Of a stretch of DNA of 64,000 nucleotides, positions 18,195 to 27,747 are shown piece after piece. The number at the start of each line of letters is the position of its first letter. The stretch's first letter is position 1. Both the position numbers and the translations under genes were made by a program. A model generated the notes under the pieces. It searched no databases. It worked only from the letters and a program-made list of their open reading frames with translations, and had not been told where the DNA came from. This DNA comes from Blastopirellula marina. Lineage in GTDB: Bacteria > Planctomycetota > Planctomycetia > Pirellulales > Pirellulaceae. Location of the stretch: NCBI RefSeq assembly GCF_002967765.1, contig NZ_PUHY01000010.1, forward strand, positions 744,001 to 808,000, in the 5' to 3' direction.

Positions 18195-20381
18195 ATGAGC
18201 ACCACCGATCATACTGACGAGCTATTGTTGGCCTTTATCGACGAGTCGATCCACTCGATTCATGGTCTGGCCGACCAAATCACAGCTTTCCTCCAGAATC
18301 CAGCCAACGCGGATTCGATCAATGGTGTGTTTCGAACCGTTCACTCTATCAAAGGGAACGCTGGGTTCTTCGGTCTTTCGGCGATTAAAAAGTTTGCGCA
18401 TGCCGTCGAGAACACACTGGATGATATCCGCAATCAAAAGCTCACCCTGAATGAAGAACTCAATCGCGTCCTGATCGAGGCATTTGACAAGCTCAACTCC
18501 TTATTACAGCAGGTCGAAGCTGGCACACATCAGGACGAACTGACTGACGATGAGATCCAACTTCTGGAACGAATCGGTGAGCTTGCTGCCGAATCTTCCA
18601 GTGGCTTCTCCGAAGAGGATCGCCTCTTGGAAGAATTGAGGGAACTAGCCGAAGAGATGAGTGCGGCTGGTTTTCCCGAGTCCCTGCGATGGTCTGAGAA
18701 AATTGCCCAGCTCGTCCGCTGCAACTCGGAAGAGGAAGCCGAAGCGGGCAATTCGCCTGATAGTCTCTCAACTCCTGAAGAGATCCTCAAACAGACATTC
18801 ACAATCGACGGTGAAGATGTCTCGCAGTTTGTTCACATCGTGGCTAGCGCGTTCCAATGGCCCTCCTCGGGCAAATGGGAAGATAGCCATTCGTGCACAG
18901 TGCTGGATCGCTTGTCCGATCTGTCAATGATGTGCCGAGTGAAAGGTAGCGAAGGAGACCACAAAAAGATCGAATCGGCGATCAAAGATTTCAAAACTTT
19001 GTACGAAAGCCCGATCGGTGTCGACAAAGGTCTGATTTCGGTCATCTGGGATCAAGTTGCCATCGTGCTCGATCGCTTCCACGTGATCGAAGCCGCACCA
19101 ACGGCCAAAGAAGCTCCAACTCAGAAGGCAGAGGCCGCCAAGGAAACATCTGCTCCAGAAGCCGCTCTACCGCAAGCCAAACGTTCTCGCTCAATTCGCG
19201 TGAATGAAAACCATCTCGATCGATTCCTTGACGACGTCTCTGGCTTGTTCATTACCTGTGAACGACTCAAGGATGTACAAAGTCGGATGTCCGATGCAGA
19301 ATCGATCGCTGATTTGGTCGAAGAACTACGCCAAATAAATGTCACCTTCTCGACGCAAGCGAACGAACTTCAGAAGAGTGTCGTCTCGCTGCGTAAAGTT
19401 CCAATCGGTTCGCTGTTGTCGAAGTTCCCACCCATGGCTCGCAAGCTGGCGAACGACTTGAGCAAGAAGATCGATGTGCACATTGAAGGGGACGACGTTG
19501 AAGTCGACAAATCGTTGATCGAAGACCTCGACTCGCCATTAACGCACATGATTCGTAATGTGGCCGACCACGCGATTGAAAAGCCAGAAGACCGCCTCGC
19601 TCGCGGCGTAAACGAGTCTGGCAACTTATGGATCAAAGCCGAAACGACTCGTACTCATGTCGTCCTCACGATTCGCGACGATGGGCGAGGTATCGATCCA
19701 TCACGCATTCGCCAGAAAGCCCTCGACAAACAAGTTCTGCCGGCCGATCAGATTCATGCGATGTCGGATGCGGAAGTGATCGACTTGATCTTCCATCCCG
19801 GCTTCTCGACCGCCGATCAGATCACAGACGTCTCAGGTCGCGGTGTCGGTATGGACGTGGTCCGTACGACAATTCGCGATCATGATGGCGATGTGCAAGT
19901 CGCCTCGGTCGTTAACGAAGGAACGACTTTTACCGTTGAGATCCCCATTCGCCAGGCAGTGCTCGTGATCGATGGCCTTTTAGTGGGAGCCGAAAAAGAA
20001 CAGTTTGTCCTTCCCTTCGAGAACATTCGCGAAGTTCTGGAGGTCGACATCGACGAAATCAAGACGTGCCATGGCATGCCGATGACGGTCATTCGTGGCC
20101 AAACAGTTTCGGTTCTGTCGCTGGCCGAGCAAATGGAACTCGCCACTGGAACCAGCTACCAAGAGAAGAAGCGACATCCGGCGGTGCTTGTCGCGAACAA
20201 AAAGGGAGCTGCCTGTCTTCTCGTCGATCGCGTCATTGGCAAACGCAAGGTCGTGGTTAACGACATGCAAAATGTGCTGGAGAATTGCCGCCGCATCGGC
20301 GGCGTGGCTCAGATGGGCGGTGGTCGTCTGGCGTTGGTTGTCAGCGTGCCCGAAATCGTTAAGTCAATGCTCGATTACTAA
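18195..20381 (+). CDS. CheA-like chemotaxis-type histidine kinase
   Basis: Protein of 728 aa from the ATG at 18195. An Hpt domain at 1 to about 110 holds the phosphoacceptor His50 in T-V-H-S-I-K-G-N-A-G-F-F-G. A poorly conserved acidic region (110-320) and an Ala/Glu-rich linker (about 320-350) lead to a dimerisation segment, then a HATPase domain with N-box H-M-I-R-N-V-A-D-H-A-I-E, D-D-G-R-G-I-D and S-G-R-G-V-G-M-D-V-V. A CheW-like domain occupies the last 140 residues. CheA kinases normally phosphorylate CheY/CheB under receptor control. No P2-like domain or C-terminal REC is evident. Its stop overlaps that of the converging PAS kinase (CTAA at 20378-20381). Confidence 0.9.
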   Translation: MSTTDHTDELLLAFIDESIHSIHGLADQITAFLQNPANADSINGVFRTVHSIKGNAGFFGLSAIKKFAHAVENTLDDIRNQKLTLNEELNRVLIEAFDKLNSLLQQVEAGTHQDELTDDEIQLLERIGELAAESSSGFSEEDRLLEELRELAEEMSAAGFPESLRWSEKIAQLVRCNSEEEAEAGNSPDSLSTPEEILKQTFTIDGEDVSQFVHIVASAFQWPSSGKWEDSHSCTVLDRLSDLSMMCRVKGSEGDHKKIESAIKDFKTLYESPIGVDKGLISVIWDQVAIVLDRFHVIEAAPTAKEAPTQKAEAAKETSAPEAALPQAKRSRSIRVNENHLDRFLDDVSGLFITCERLKDVQSRMSDAESIADLVEELRQINVTFSTQANELQKSVVSLRKVPIGSLLSKFPPMARKLANDLSKKIDVHIEGDDVEVDKSLIEDLDSPLTHMIRNVADHAIEKPEDRLARGVNESGNLWIKAETTRTHVVLTIRDDGRGIDPSRIRQKALDKQVLPADQIHAMSDAEVIDLIFHPGFSTADQITDVSGRGVGMDVVRTTIRDHDGDVQVASVVNEGTTFTVEIPIRQAVLVIDGLLVGAEKEQFVLPFENIREVLEVDIDEIKTCHGMPMTVIRGQTVSVLSLAEQMELATGTSYQEKKRHPAVLVANKKGAACLLVDRVIGKRKVVVNDMQNVLENCRRIGGVAQMGGGRLALVVSVPEIVKSMLDY

Positions 20382-21886
20382 TCGACTTCAGCGTAGTCAC
20401 CTAGCGGCAAGTTGACCTTAACCAAGGTGCCTTGCCCAGGGGAGCTTAAGATCTGAGCTTCACCGCCCAGTAAATTCGCTCGCTCGTAAATGCCGGAAAG
20501 ACCACAGCGTCTTGGATCGACCTTGCTGGGATCGAAGCCACATCCTTCATCGCTAACGGTAATTTGGATCGTCTTTTCATCTTGCAGAATCGCAATGCTC
20601 GCGGAATTGGATTGGCTATGTCGTCGCGCGTTGTTCACTGCCTCTTGCACCGTTCGATAGATGGCCATTTCTAATGAAGGGGCCAACCGCGTGAACTCGA
20701 GATGGTGACGAAACTCGATCGTGAAGTCGTCTTCGATCATGCGGGTTACCAAATCGTCGATCGCCGCGACAACGCCACCTTCTTCGAGACTGAGTGGTCG
20801 CAAACCGTTCAGCAAGCGACGAATCTCACCAATGGCATTGGACAGCAACTGGGTCCCGCGCTGCACTTCTTTCTGTCCATCAATCTCGGATGGAATGATA
20901 CTGGAACCGGTTTGTAAGAACATCAAGGCACCGGTCATGTCCTGCACTACCCCATCATGAATTTCGTACGCAATTAAACGACGATCACGTTCGTGCGTAT
21001 CGAGCATACGCCGGAGCGCCATACGATCGCGCAAGATTCCTTCTTCGCGCCGCTTATGGGCGCTGATATCGAGAAAGCATGCCCACAGAGCTGGGCGTTG
21101 GGCAAACCGAATTTGATCGACGTAGACAGCCGAATGGCGAACGTTGCCTTGTCCATCCTTAAGCCTAACGGTCGCACCGCGGATTGGTTGGTTATTCTTG
21201 ATACGGTCGAGCAGCGATTGCCGCTGCATCGGATCGAGATAGAAGTCGCCTGTCTTCTGCTCGCGTAAGGTTTCATACGGGATCGCAAAATACTCGGCTA
21301 AGGCGTGGTTACCATAAAGGACTTCGCCTGTTTCCAAATCGGAGATCACCACCGGAACCGGCGTGTTCTCGACCATAATTTCGATTCTGCGATCACTTTC
21401 GGCTAGTTCCTCGACCAGCTCATCTTTGCTCTTGGCGATTTCGGCGATCTTGGCATGATCGTCGGTGACATCAACTGACACCCCCACGACCAAATCGACA
21501 TCTGGTGTCGGATGAAAAGGTGAATACCAGATTTGCAGGATGCGTTCCGTTCTCTTGCCGCGGATGCATGCAATCTGCTGGCGTTGCTCTTCGAAGGTCC
21601 TCGTGATGGCCGCTTCCAAGACCTCGCCTTCCTCTGGCGAAACGAACTCACGGACGTACATCCGCTCTTTTTCTGGATAATGCTCCTTAGGGAAGTGATT
21701 GAGGTACTCGACCTGGCAATCTCGGTTCACGACAAATACAAATACGGGAACCGATTCTAGGATGGATCGAAAGAAGGCATTTTCTTTCTTCAGCTGGGCG
21801 TTCTCCTGTTCGAGTTCGGCAACTCGCCAGGCCAGCGTCTCCGCCGTTTCGCCACGATAGCAAGAGTCTCTCTGGTCGGGATCCAA
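20378..21886 (-). CDS. Cytoplasmic PAS-PAS histidine kinase (HisKA_3/NarX-DegS type)
   Basis: Protein of 502 aa. I chose the TTG at 21886, 10 bases after a GGAAGG ribosome binding site; the longer frame to 21967 starts inside the xylA terminator. A coiled coil at about 20-45 precedes a first PAS domain (S-V-P-V-F-V-F-V-V-N-R-D) and a second (T-P-V-P-V-V-I-S-D-L-E-T-G). The HisKA_3 box is Y-E-I-H-D-G-V-V-Q-D, and the HATPase has E-A-V-N-N-A-R-R-H, D-E-G-C-G-F-D and a G-L-S-G-I-Y-E-R-A box. No membrane segments, so a cytoplasmic ligand or redox state is probably sensed. Kinases of this type usually pair with NarL/LuxR-type regulators; none is adjacent. Confidence 0.87.
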   Translation of the reverse strand: MDPDQRDSCYRGETAETLAWRVAELEQENAQLKKENAFFRSILESVPVFVFVVNRDCQVEYLNHFPKEHYPEKERMYVREFVSPEEGEVLEAAITRTFEEQRQQIACIRGKRTERILQIWYSPFHPTPDVDLVVGVSVDVTDDHAKIAEIAKSKDELVEELAESDRRIEIMVENTPVPVVISDLETGEVLYGNHALAEYFAIPYETLREQKTGDFYLDPMQRQSLLDRIKNNQPIRGATVRLKDGQGNVRHSAVYVDQIRFAQRPALWACFLDISAHKRREEGILRDRMALRRMLDTHERDRRLIAYEIHDGVVQDMTGALMFLQTGSSIIPSEIDGQKEVQRGTQLLSNAIGEIRRLLNGLRPLSLEEGGVVAAIDDLVTRMIEDDFTIEFRHHLEFTRLAPSLEMAIYRTVQEAVNNARRHSQSNSASIAILQDEKTIQITVSDEGCGFDPSKVDPRRCGLSGIYERANLLGGEAQILSSPGQGTLVKVNLPLGDYAEVD

Positions 21887-21925
21887 GATAACGCTGCCTT
21901 CCAACGCAAGGAGAAGAGATGTCCA

Positions 21926-21966
21926 ACAAAAAATGGGTTGCTGGAATCGAAACATCCAGCAACCCA
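21926..21966 (-). terminator. Intrinsic terminator after xylA
   Basis: On the minus strand an 11-bp perfect stem (21956-21966 with 21934-21944, TGGGTTGCTGG/CCAGCAACCCA) with an 11-base loop is followed by a run of seven T. It lies 50 bp after the xylA stop and before the PAS kinase start, so it should separate the two transcripts. Confidence 0.85.
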
Positions 21967-22015
21967 TTCTAGCTGTTCATTCCCATCTGACGAGGGGAAA
22001 ACCAGGGCGATCCGC

Positions 22016-23326
22016 TTACAGGTACATGTTGAAGATGTGCTCCAACAGTTCCTGGCGACCACTCTCGTTGGGGCTGACTTCCCCTTTTTCGAGCATGTAA
22101 GCTTCGAGCGTTTTGAAGTTGTGCTTGCCCGATTCAATATCGGCACCGACGCCTTCATCCCAGCTCTTGTAGCGATCTTTGACGAACTGCTGAAGCTTAC
22201 CGTCCGCACGAATCGCGGCGGCAACTTTCAGTCCCTTGGCAAATGCATCCATCCCGCCAACGTGAGCATAGAACAAGTCGATTGGATCGAAGCTTTCGCG
22301 ACGGACCTTCGCGTCGAAGTTGACGCCCCCAGTTCCCAGACCACCATACTTCAAGATCGAAAGCATGCACTCGGTGGTCAGGTAGTAATTGGTTGGGAAT
22401 TGGTCGGTATCCCATCCCAATAGCAGGTCGCCGGTGTTGGCATCGATCGAACCCAGCATGCCACTTTGACCGGCGTATTCCAGCTCGTGCTGCATGGTAT
22501 GCCCAGCCAGCGTGGCATGGTTGGTTTCCAAGTTCATCTTGAAATGCTTATCCAAGTCGTACGACTTCAAGAATGCCAAGCAGTTGGCCGTGTCGAAATC
22601 GTACTGATGCTTGGTCGGCTCTTTCGGTTTAGGTTCGATGAGGAACTGACCGTCGAAACCGATTTCCTTAGCGTAGTCGACCGCCATGTGGAAGAACTTC
22701 GCCAAGTGGTCCAGCTCTCGTTTCATGTCGGTATTCAATAGGTTCTGGTAACCTTCGCGACCACCCCAGAACACATAGTTTTCACCACCAAGTTGCTTGG
22801 TGATTTCCAACGCCTTCTTCACGCTGCATGCCGCGTAAGCGAATGCATCCGCATTACAGCTAGTTGCAGCACCATGCATGAAGCGTGGGTGGCTGAACAT
22901 GTTGGCCGTGCCCCACAATAGCTTGATGCCGGTGCGTTCTTGCTCTTCTTGCAGAGCCGCAGCGACGGCGTCGAAGTTCTTGTAGGTCTCGGTCAAGTTC
23001 GCGCCTTCTGGTGCGACGTCACGATCATGAAATGCGTAGTAAGGAGCGCCCAACTTCTCGATGAATTCGAAGGCAACCTTCACACGTTTAATGGCATTAT
23101 CGAGCGAATCGGTCCCATCGTCCCAAGGACGAACAGCCGTGCCAGGACCAAACGGATCGGAGCCAGTTCCCCGGAAGGTGTGCCAATAAACCACGCTGAA
23201 GCGGAAGTGCTCCTTCATGGTCTTTCCTTCGACGACTTCGTCTGGGTTGTACCAACGAAACGCGAGCGGATTACGCGACTCAGGGCCTTCGTATTCAATT
23301 TTGCCAACATTGGGGAACGCGGTCAT
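22016..23326 (-). CDS. xylA: Xylose isomerase
   Basis: Protein of 436 aa; interconverts D-xylose and D-xylulose (also D-glucose and D-fructose) with two divalent metal ions, in the cytoplasm. The start at 23326 follows a GGAAAGAG site; a TTG 12 bases upstream is the alternative. The sequence opens [10 protein letters not shown], normal for class II enzymes. It contains the catalytic-His region [10 protein letters not shown], the metal-site motif [21 protein letters not shown] and [12 protein letters not shown]. The length is typical. It is 58 bp downstream of a sulfatase gene on the same strand, suggesting joint expression. No xylB is present here. Confidence 0.96.
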   Translation of the reverse strand: MTAFPNVGKIEYEGPESRNPLAFRWYNPDEVVEGKTMKEHFRFSVVYWHTFRGTGSDPFGPGTAVRPWDDGTDSLDNAIKRVKVAFEFIEKLGAPYYAFHDRDVAPEGANLTETYKNFDAVAAALQEEQERTGIKLLWGTANMFSHPRFMHGAATSCNADAFAYAACSVKKALEITKQLGGENYVFWGGREGYQNLLNTDMKRELDHLAKFFHMAVDYAKEIGFDGQFLIEPKPKEPTKHQYDFDTANCLAFLKSYDLDKHFKMNLETNHATLAGHTMQHELEYAGQSGMLGSIDANTGDLLLGWDTDQFPTNYYLTTECMLSILKYGGLGTGGVNFDAKVRRESFDPIDLFYAHVGGMDAFAKGLKVAAAIRADGKLQQFVKDRYKSWDEGVGADIESGKHNFKTLEAYMLEKGEVSPNESGRQELLEHIFNMYL

Positions 23327-23384
23327 GGCTCTTTCCAAAAGGGGTGTGATGGGTTTGCGTTGAAGATGGGTGCCTAGGCTTCGC

Positions 23385-24797
23385 CTAGAGTTCTAATTGG
23401 GAATCGGCGAACACCATTTCACTCTGGTGTCGTTTGATCTCTGCCTGAATTTGTTCGATGATTTTTGGGTTATCTTTCGCGACATCACGCGACTCACCTG
23501 GATCGTGATCTAGGTTGTAAAGCACGGGTGGCTCGTGGATTTCAGGCTTCGGTTGACCATAGCCTGATTGCGTCTTGAGATGCATCTTCCAAGGTCCATA
23601 GCGGACCGCCATTAGGTCGTAGCCCCGGTAGAAGAAGAACGTTTCGCGGCTACTCTTACCTGATTGTTTGAAAACCGGCGTGAGATCGTGGCTGTCAAAC
23701 GTTCGATCGGTTGGCATCTTCAGACCGGCCAGGGAATGGAAGGTCGCCATCAAATCCATCGTGCTGCCAATATCCGCGGCAACGGACGACGCTGGAATGG
23801 TCTCTGGCCACCAAAAAATTGTTGGCTCTCGCATGCCACCGTCCCAGGTGCTTCCCTTCCCACCGCGAAGTGGACCGGCCGAACCACCATGGTCGCCGTA
23901 AGGAAGCCAAGGACCATTGTCGCTACAGAAGACAACAAGCGTGTTTTCATCCAGCCCCGTGTCGCGCAGCTTTTGCAGCACTTGACCAACGCTCCAATCG
24001 ATTTCTTCGATCACATCGCCGAAGTAACCGCGTCGGCTCACGCCTTCAAATTCCGGCGAACGAAACAACGGAACGTGGGGCATCGAGTGGGCGAGGTAGA
24101 CGAAGAAAGGTTCATCCTGATGTTCATCGATGAACTTGACCGTCTCTTCGGTGTAACGTCGCGTGATCGTCGTTTGATCGGCTGGACGTTCGATTATCTC
24201 TTCGTCCCGCATCAAGGGAACGTTGAAGTATTCACTCTTTGGGTTCCAGAATGCCTCACGTCCCTTCAGCGCGGATGGGGCTCGATCCATATCATTGGAA
24301 TAAGGAATTCCAAAGTAGTAGTCGAAACCGTTGCTCGTCGGCAGAAACTGTTTGTGATGCCCAAGGTGCCACTTGCCGATACAGGCCGTGGCGTACCCTC
24401 CATCTTGCAGTGCTTCTGCCAGAGTGATCTCTTCCGCCGGGATTCCTCCCTTGGAATTAGGAAACAGCACCCGTCGCTTGTTACTGCACATTCCGTTTCG
24501 ACAGGGCAACCGACCTGTCATCAACGCAGCCCTACTGGGCGTACAAACCGGGGCACCAACATAGAACTGCGTGAACTTCATTCCCTCGCCGGCCATTTGG
24601 TCGAGGTATTTCGTCCGAATCGTTGGATTCCCAAAGCAACCCAGATCTCCGTATCCAAGGTCATCGCAGAAGATTACGACGAAGTTCGGCGGCGATTTCT
24701 TAGCGGTCTCTTTAGCAATAGCCGGCCGAAGTCCAAACGAACCGATAACGACCAGCAAAAACGTGAGGGCAGGGAGGCAGGAGCGGAGTTTTGGCAT
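23385..24797 (-). CDS. Exported sulfatase (formylglycine-dependent)
   Basis: Protein of 470 aa from the ATG at 24797, which has a GGAG site 10 bases upstream and places a signal peptide at 1-28 ([18 protein letters not shown]). An N-terminal metal-binding [11 protein letters not shown] motif is followed by the formylglycine site C-T-P-S-R (Cys85), then G-K-W-H-L-G-H and V-F-C-S-D-N-G-P-W metal/active-site motifs. It should hydrolyse sulfate esters in the periplasm, most probably on polysaccharides or glycosaminoglycan-like substrates, after oxidation of Cys85 by a formylglycine-generating enzyme that is not encoded here. It lies between the SDR gene and xylA on one strand. Confidence 0.93.
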   Translation of the reverse strand: MPKLRSCLPALTFLLVVIGSFGLRPAIAKETAKKSPPNFVVIFCDDLGYGDLGCFGNPTIRTKYLDQMAGEGMKFTQFYVGAPVCTPSRAALMTGRLPCRNGMCSNKRRVLFPNSKGGIPAEEITLAEALQDGGYATACIGKWHLGHHKQFLPTSNGFDYYFGIPYSNDMDRAPSALKGREAFWNPKSEYFNVPLMRDEEIIERPADQTTITRRYTEETVKFIDEHQDEPFFVYLAHSMPHVPLFRSPEFEGVSRRGYFGDVIEEIDWSVGQVLQKLRDTGLDENTLVVFCSDNGPWLPYGDHGGSAGPLRGGKGSTWDGGMREPTIFWWPETIPASSVAADIGSTMDLMATFHSLAGLKMPTDRTFDSHDLTPVFKQSGKSSRETFFFYRGYDLMAVRYGPWKMHLKTQSGYGQPKPEIHEPPVLYNLDHDPGESRDVAKDNPKIIEQIQAEIKRHQSEMVFADSQLEL

Positions 24798-24930
24798 GAA
24801 ATGAAATCTCCGGAAGAGCGACAAGCGCGAAAAGGCAGGTGTGAAGGTCATCATAAGGCCTCGACTGGCATCATTCAACCAACGAGGCGTTACACAAATC
24901 TGAGAAATTTTCCGTTAGGACCGTAAGCAG

Positions 24931-25740
24931 TTACGAAGACGTGAATCGCTTTAAAAGCCAGTCTCCCCAGGCTCCCGACAACTGAGCAATCGAAAAAAGG
25001 AGGCGCGCCTTGCCTGGAATAACGATCTCGGTTTGATGTTTTTCACAACCTGTAAGGACCCGTCGGGCGAGGTCTTTCGGGTCGATCGCCTTGACTTTGA
25101 CGCCCGCTCCAGGACTACGGGCAGCCTCGGGAAGTCCGGTGGTTTGGGTCTCGTAACGCTGTCCGGAATCGCCTCGAGCAATCGGACCGGGGCAAACTAA
25201 CAGGACGTGCACGCCCGACTCGGCCAATTCCAGGCGTAATTGATGGTTCATCCCAGCCAAAGCAAACTTAGACGTTGCGTAGGGACCGATATATTTCGAG
25301 GCACTCTTGGATGCGAGCGACCCCATGTTCACGACGTGACCTTGAGAGGCCTTCAACATCTCGACCGCAGCCTGAACACAGCGAATCGACGATAGCACGT
25401 TCAGATCGAACGAGATGAGAAAATCATCAATTGACGTCTCGCACAATAGTCCCCGAGCACTCGCCCCGGCAATGTTAAACAAGGCATCCAGCTTGCCATG
25501 TTTGTCCTGAATGTGCTTGAACAAGTTGATGACCGAGTCATCGCTGGTCACGTCCGTGGGAACGATGGTCGACTTCGTTCCACTTGGGTCGATCTGCTGG
25601 GCTGCTGCTTGCAGCTTTGTTTCGTCACGCGCCGCCATCACAACGTGACAACCACGTTCAACTAACTGTTCGGCGAGTGTCCGACCAAAGCCTTGCGAAG
25701 CCCCGGTCACCACCGCCACTTTATCCCGCCAGTACGTCAC
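24931..25740 (-). CDS. Short-chain dehydrogenase/reductase (SDR)
   Basis: Protein of 269 aa; classical SDR fold. The cofactor motif T-G-A-S-Q-G-F-G is at 12-19, N-I-A-G at 89-92, and the catalytic Ser141, Tyr154 and Lys158 are in place (S-L-A... and Y-A-T-S-K). A basic residue at the end of beta-2 (A-A-R-D) suggests NADP preference. The C-terminus has a hydrophobic helix (LLFSIAQLSGAWG...), which may attach it to the membrane as in some retinol-dehydrogenase-like members. The substrate is unknown. It lies between a Gfo/Idh oxidoreductase and a sulfatase, both with sugar-related roles; a terminator separates it from the former. Confidence 0.9.
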   Translation of the reverse strand: MTYWRDKVAVVTGASQGFGRTLAEQLVERGCHVVMAARDETKLQAAAQQIDPSGTKSTIVPTDVTSDDSVINLFKHIQDKHGKLDALFNIAGASARGLLCETSIDDFLISFDLNVLSSIRCVQAAVEMLKASQGHVVNMGSLASKSASKYIGPYATSKFALAGMNHQLRLELAESGVHVLLVCPGPIARGDSGQRYETQTTGLPEAARSPGAGVKVKAIDPKDLARRVLTGCEKHQTEIVIPGKARLLFSIAQLSGAWGDWLLKRFTSS

Positions 25741-25784
25741 CGTTGTCGTTCTACTTCTCTACGAGGCATATCCTGTTGTCCAAC

Positions 25785-25818
25785 AAAAACCCCTGATCCG
25801 CGAAAAGCGAACCAGGGG
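25785..25818 (-). terminator. Intrinsic terminator after the Gfo/Idh gene
   Basis: On the minus strand a 12-bp stem with two G-U pairs (25807-25818 with 25790-25801) and a GAAAA-complement loop is followed by a run of five T and then GTTG. It lies between the Gfo/Idh stop (25845) and the SDR start (25740). Confidence 0.8.
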
Positions 25819-25844
25819 GGAAGGGTGCATGATGGGAGTTGGTA

Positions 25845-27263
25845 TTATACGGTGACCTCATACCCTTTGCGAGCATTGCGCGACTGCATGGCGTTGGCCT
25901 GATCGTCGCCCAGAATCTGCTCGGTCTTTGGGTCCCATTTGAGCGACCGATTCAAACGGATTGCGATGTTCGACAAATGGCAGGTCGTCAAGGCTCGATG
26001 ATGGGTGAACACGTCCGAAATCGGCTGCTTCCGCGTCTTCACACATTCGAAGAAGTTGGTCATGTGGGCATTGCCGTTGGCTGGCATGCTGCCTCCGTAT
26101 ATCTTAGCGATGGCATCCTCAGGCAGGGGATTGTCCTTCAATGCATCGACCGGGGCACCAACAATTTTGCCACGGTTTACCAGGAATCGGCCTTCCGTTC
26201 CCATGAACATGATGCCGTTGTCGAAGCCAAGTTCATCTTGGTGCGAATTCTTAATGTCCATGACTACGCCATCCCCGAAGGTTGCTTTGACATGGAACTT
26301 GGTCGCCGTGTTGTAGCGGTCGTCTTGGACTGGCATCCCATCTTTGAAGTCGACTGGATGTTCCGCGTAAAGCGGCTCGATCGACGTCGGGCCCATTCCA
26401 TCTTCACTCTGGCCGATCGCCCACTGCGCGATATCGACATGGTGAGCGCCCCAGTCGGTCAGCTTGCCGCCTGAGTATTCGTACCACCAGCGGAATTCGT
26501 AGTGACAGCGGGTATTCACCGTGTTCCCACTTTTACCCCAGCGATAATCGACCAGCGGCGCTTGTCCGAGCCACTTTTCCCAGTTCAGCCCCTTGGGAAC
26601 ATCAACGACTGGAATCGATTTGCAAGCTGGCGCACCACCGATGGCGACGGCAATATTCTCGACCTCACCAATGCGGCCGTCACGTACCAAGGCAACCGCT
26701 TGCAGGAAACGCAATCCCATTTCGCTTCGCTGCTGGGTACCGACCTGGAAGACGCGTCCCGTTTCCTTGGCGACCTGGCAGATCTTCTTCCCTTCGTCGA
26801 TCGTCAATGTGAGCGGCTTTTCGCAGTAAACGTCTTTGCCGGCTTTCATTGCTTCGATCGCGATCTTAGAGTGCCAATGATCGGTCGTCACGATGGTGAC
26901 AATCTCAATGTCCTTCCGGTCGAGGATCTTCTGATAGTCCTCGTAAACGTCGACTTGGCGATCGACACCTTTCTTCGATTGAATGTCAGTGACCTTCTTC
27001 TTCGCGCCCGCGGCGTGATTCGCATCGACATCGCAAACCGCGACGACATCACCCAGTCGCATCGCGTTCGGGCCGACCGCATTCCAGCGGCTTCCGGTAC
27101 CGATACAGCCAACAATGGGGCGATCGTTCGACTCTTTTGCCTTTTGTTCGTCCGCGGCCAACGCGTTTTGACCGCTGAATATGTAAGGAGTTGAAGCGGC
27201 GGCCGCGACTGTCGCGGCAGAATTTTTCAAAAACTGGCGTCGATCCGATTTTCGATGACTCAA
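25845..27263 (-). CDS. Tat-exported Gfo/Idh/MocA-family oxidoreductase
   Basis: Protein of 472 aa. I chose the TTG at 27263 because it follows a GGGAG site and puts the twin-arginine motif D-R-R-Q-F-L-K at residues 7-13, followed by an Ala-rich hydrophobic stretch ending A-L-A-A. A frame extending to 27368 is the alternative. The mature enzyme has the NAD(P)-binding G-C-I-G-T-G-S-R-W, then V-C-D-V-D, Y-C-E-K-P-L (catalytic Lys) and [12 protein letters not shown]. Such exported members, abundant in planctomycetes, probably act on sugars or sugar acids with a tightly bound cofactor. The substrate is unknown. Confidence 0.88.
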   Translation of the reverse strand: MSHRKSDRRQFLKNSAATVAAAASTPYIFSGQNALAADEQKAKESNDRPIVGCIGTGSRWNAVGPNAMRLGDVVAVCDVDANHAAGAKKKVTDIQSKKGVDRQVDVYEDYQKILDRKDIEIVTIVTTDHWHSKIAIEAMKAGKDVYCEKPLTLTIDEGKKICQVAKETGRVFQVGTQQRSEMGLRFLQAVALVRDGRIGEVENIAVAIGGAPACKSIPVVDVPKGLNWEKWLGQAPLVDYRWGKSGNTVNTRCHYEFRWWYEYSGGKLTDWGAHHVDIAQWAIGQSEDGMGPTSIEPLYAEHPVDFKDGMPVQDDRYNTATKFHVKATFGDGVVMDIKNSHQDELGFDNGIMFMGTEGRFLVNRGKIVGAPVDALKDNPLPEDAIAKIYGGSMPANGNAHMTNFFECVKTRKQPISDVFTHHRALTTCHLSNIAIRLNRSLKWDPKTEQILGDDQANAMQSRNARKGYEVTV

Positions 27264-27747
27264 GGCGAGACTCCCTACAAGATTAGTTGGTTGCGGCGGC
27301 GGAATAACTGGCAAGAATCGCAGAAAGCGATTGTTCGTAACATCATTCCCACCATTCCCCAGGGTCATTCAAGGGAACACAGACTGGACTTAGAGAAGGG
27401 TTAACGGGAACGAGGACTTTATAATATCCTTTGTGGCAAGCCGATACCAGCAAACTCGAAAAAACAGAACGGTTTACAGAAAATCAACTCAAAACAACGC
27501 AACGATTCGCTTGAGTCGGATATCTCGCCGTAAACAAGGGACTACGTGAATTGCTTGTCCTTTGATAGCGAATTACTCGGGCTATCACCTGTCTGGAAAA
27601 AAGGGGAAAGTGGGAATAAATCACGCAGATCGAGAATTCTGAATGGTTAAGGTTTCTCAAAACCCCATCGTCATGACCCGAGGGATGGGCTAGATTTATG
27701 CGTGTTGTTTTCGTTTTCCGAGTTGTTTTTACCCCTGGCTGCGAAAT
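27264..27747. other. Divergent intergenic region between Gfo/Idh and pyk
   Basis: About 480 bp with no supportable gene. A TATAAT occurs at 27420-27425 but lacks a properly spaced -35 box. A few 6-bp hairpins (for example near 27563-27585) have no T-tail. Promoters for both divergent genes are expected here. Confidence 0.4.

Noticed and set aside
23664-24926. A 420-codon open frame antisense to the sulfatase
   Set aside because: The sulfatase on the other strand has all catalytic motifs; the antisense frame is Arg/Thr-rich without recognisable domains.
27420-27425. TATAAT in the pyk upstream region as a pyk promoter
   Set aside because: No -35-like hexamer at 16-18 bp spacing, and it lies over 300 bp from the pyk start.
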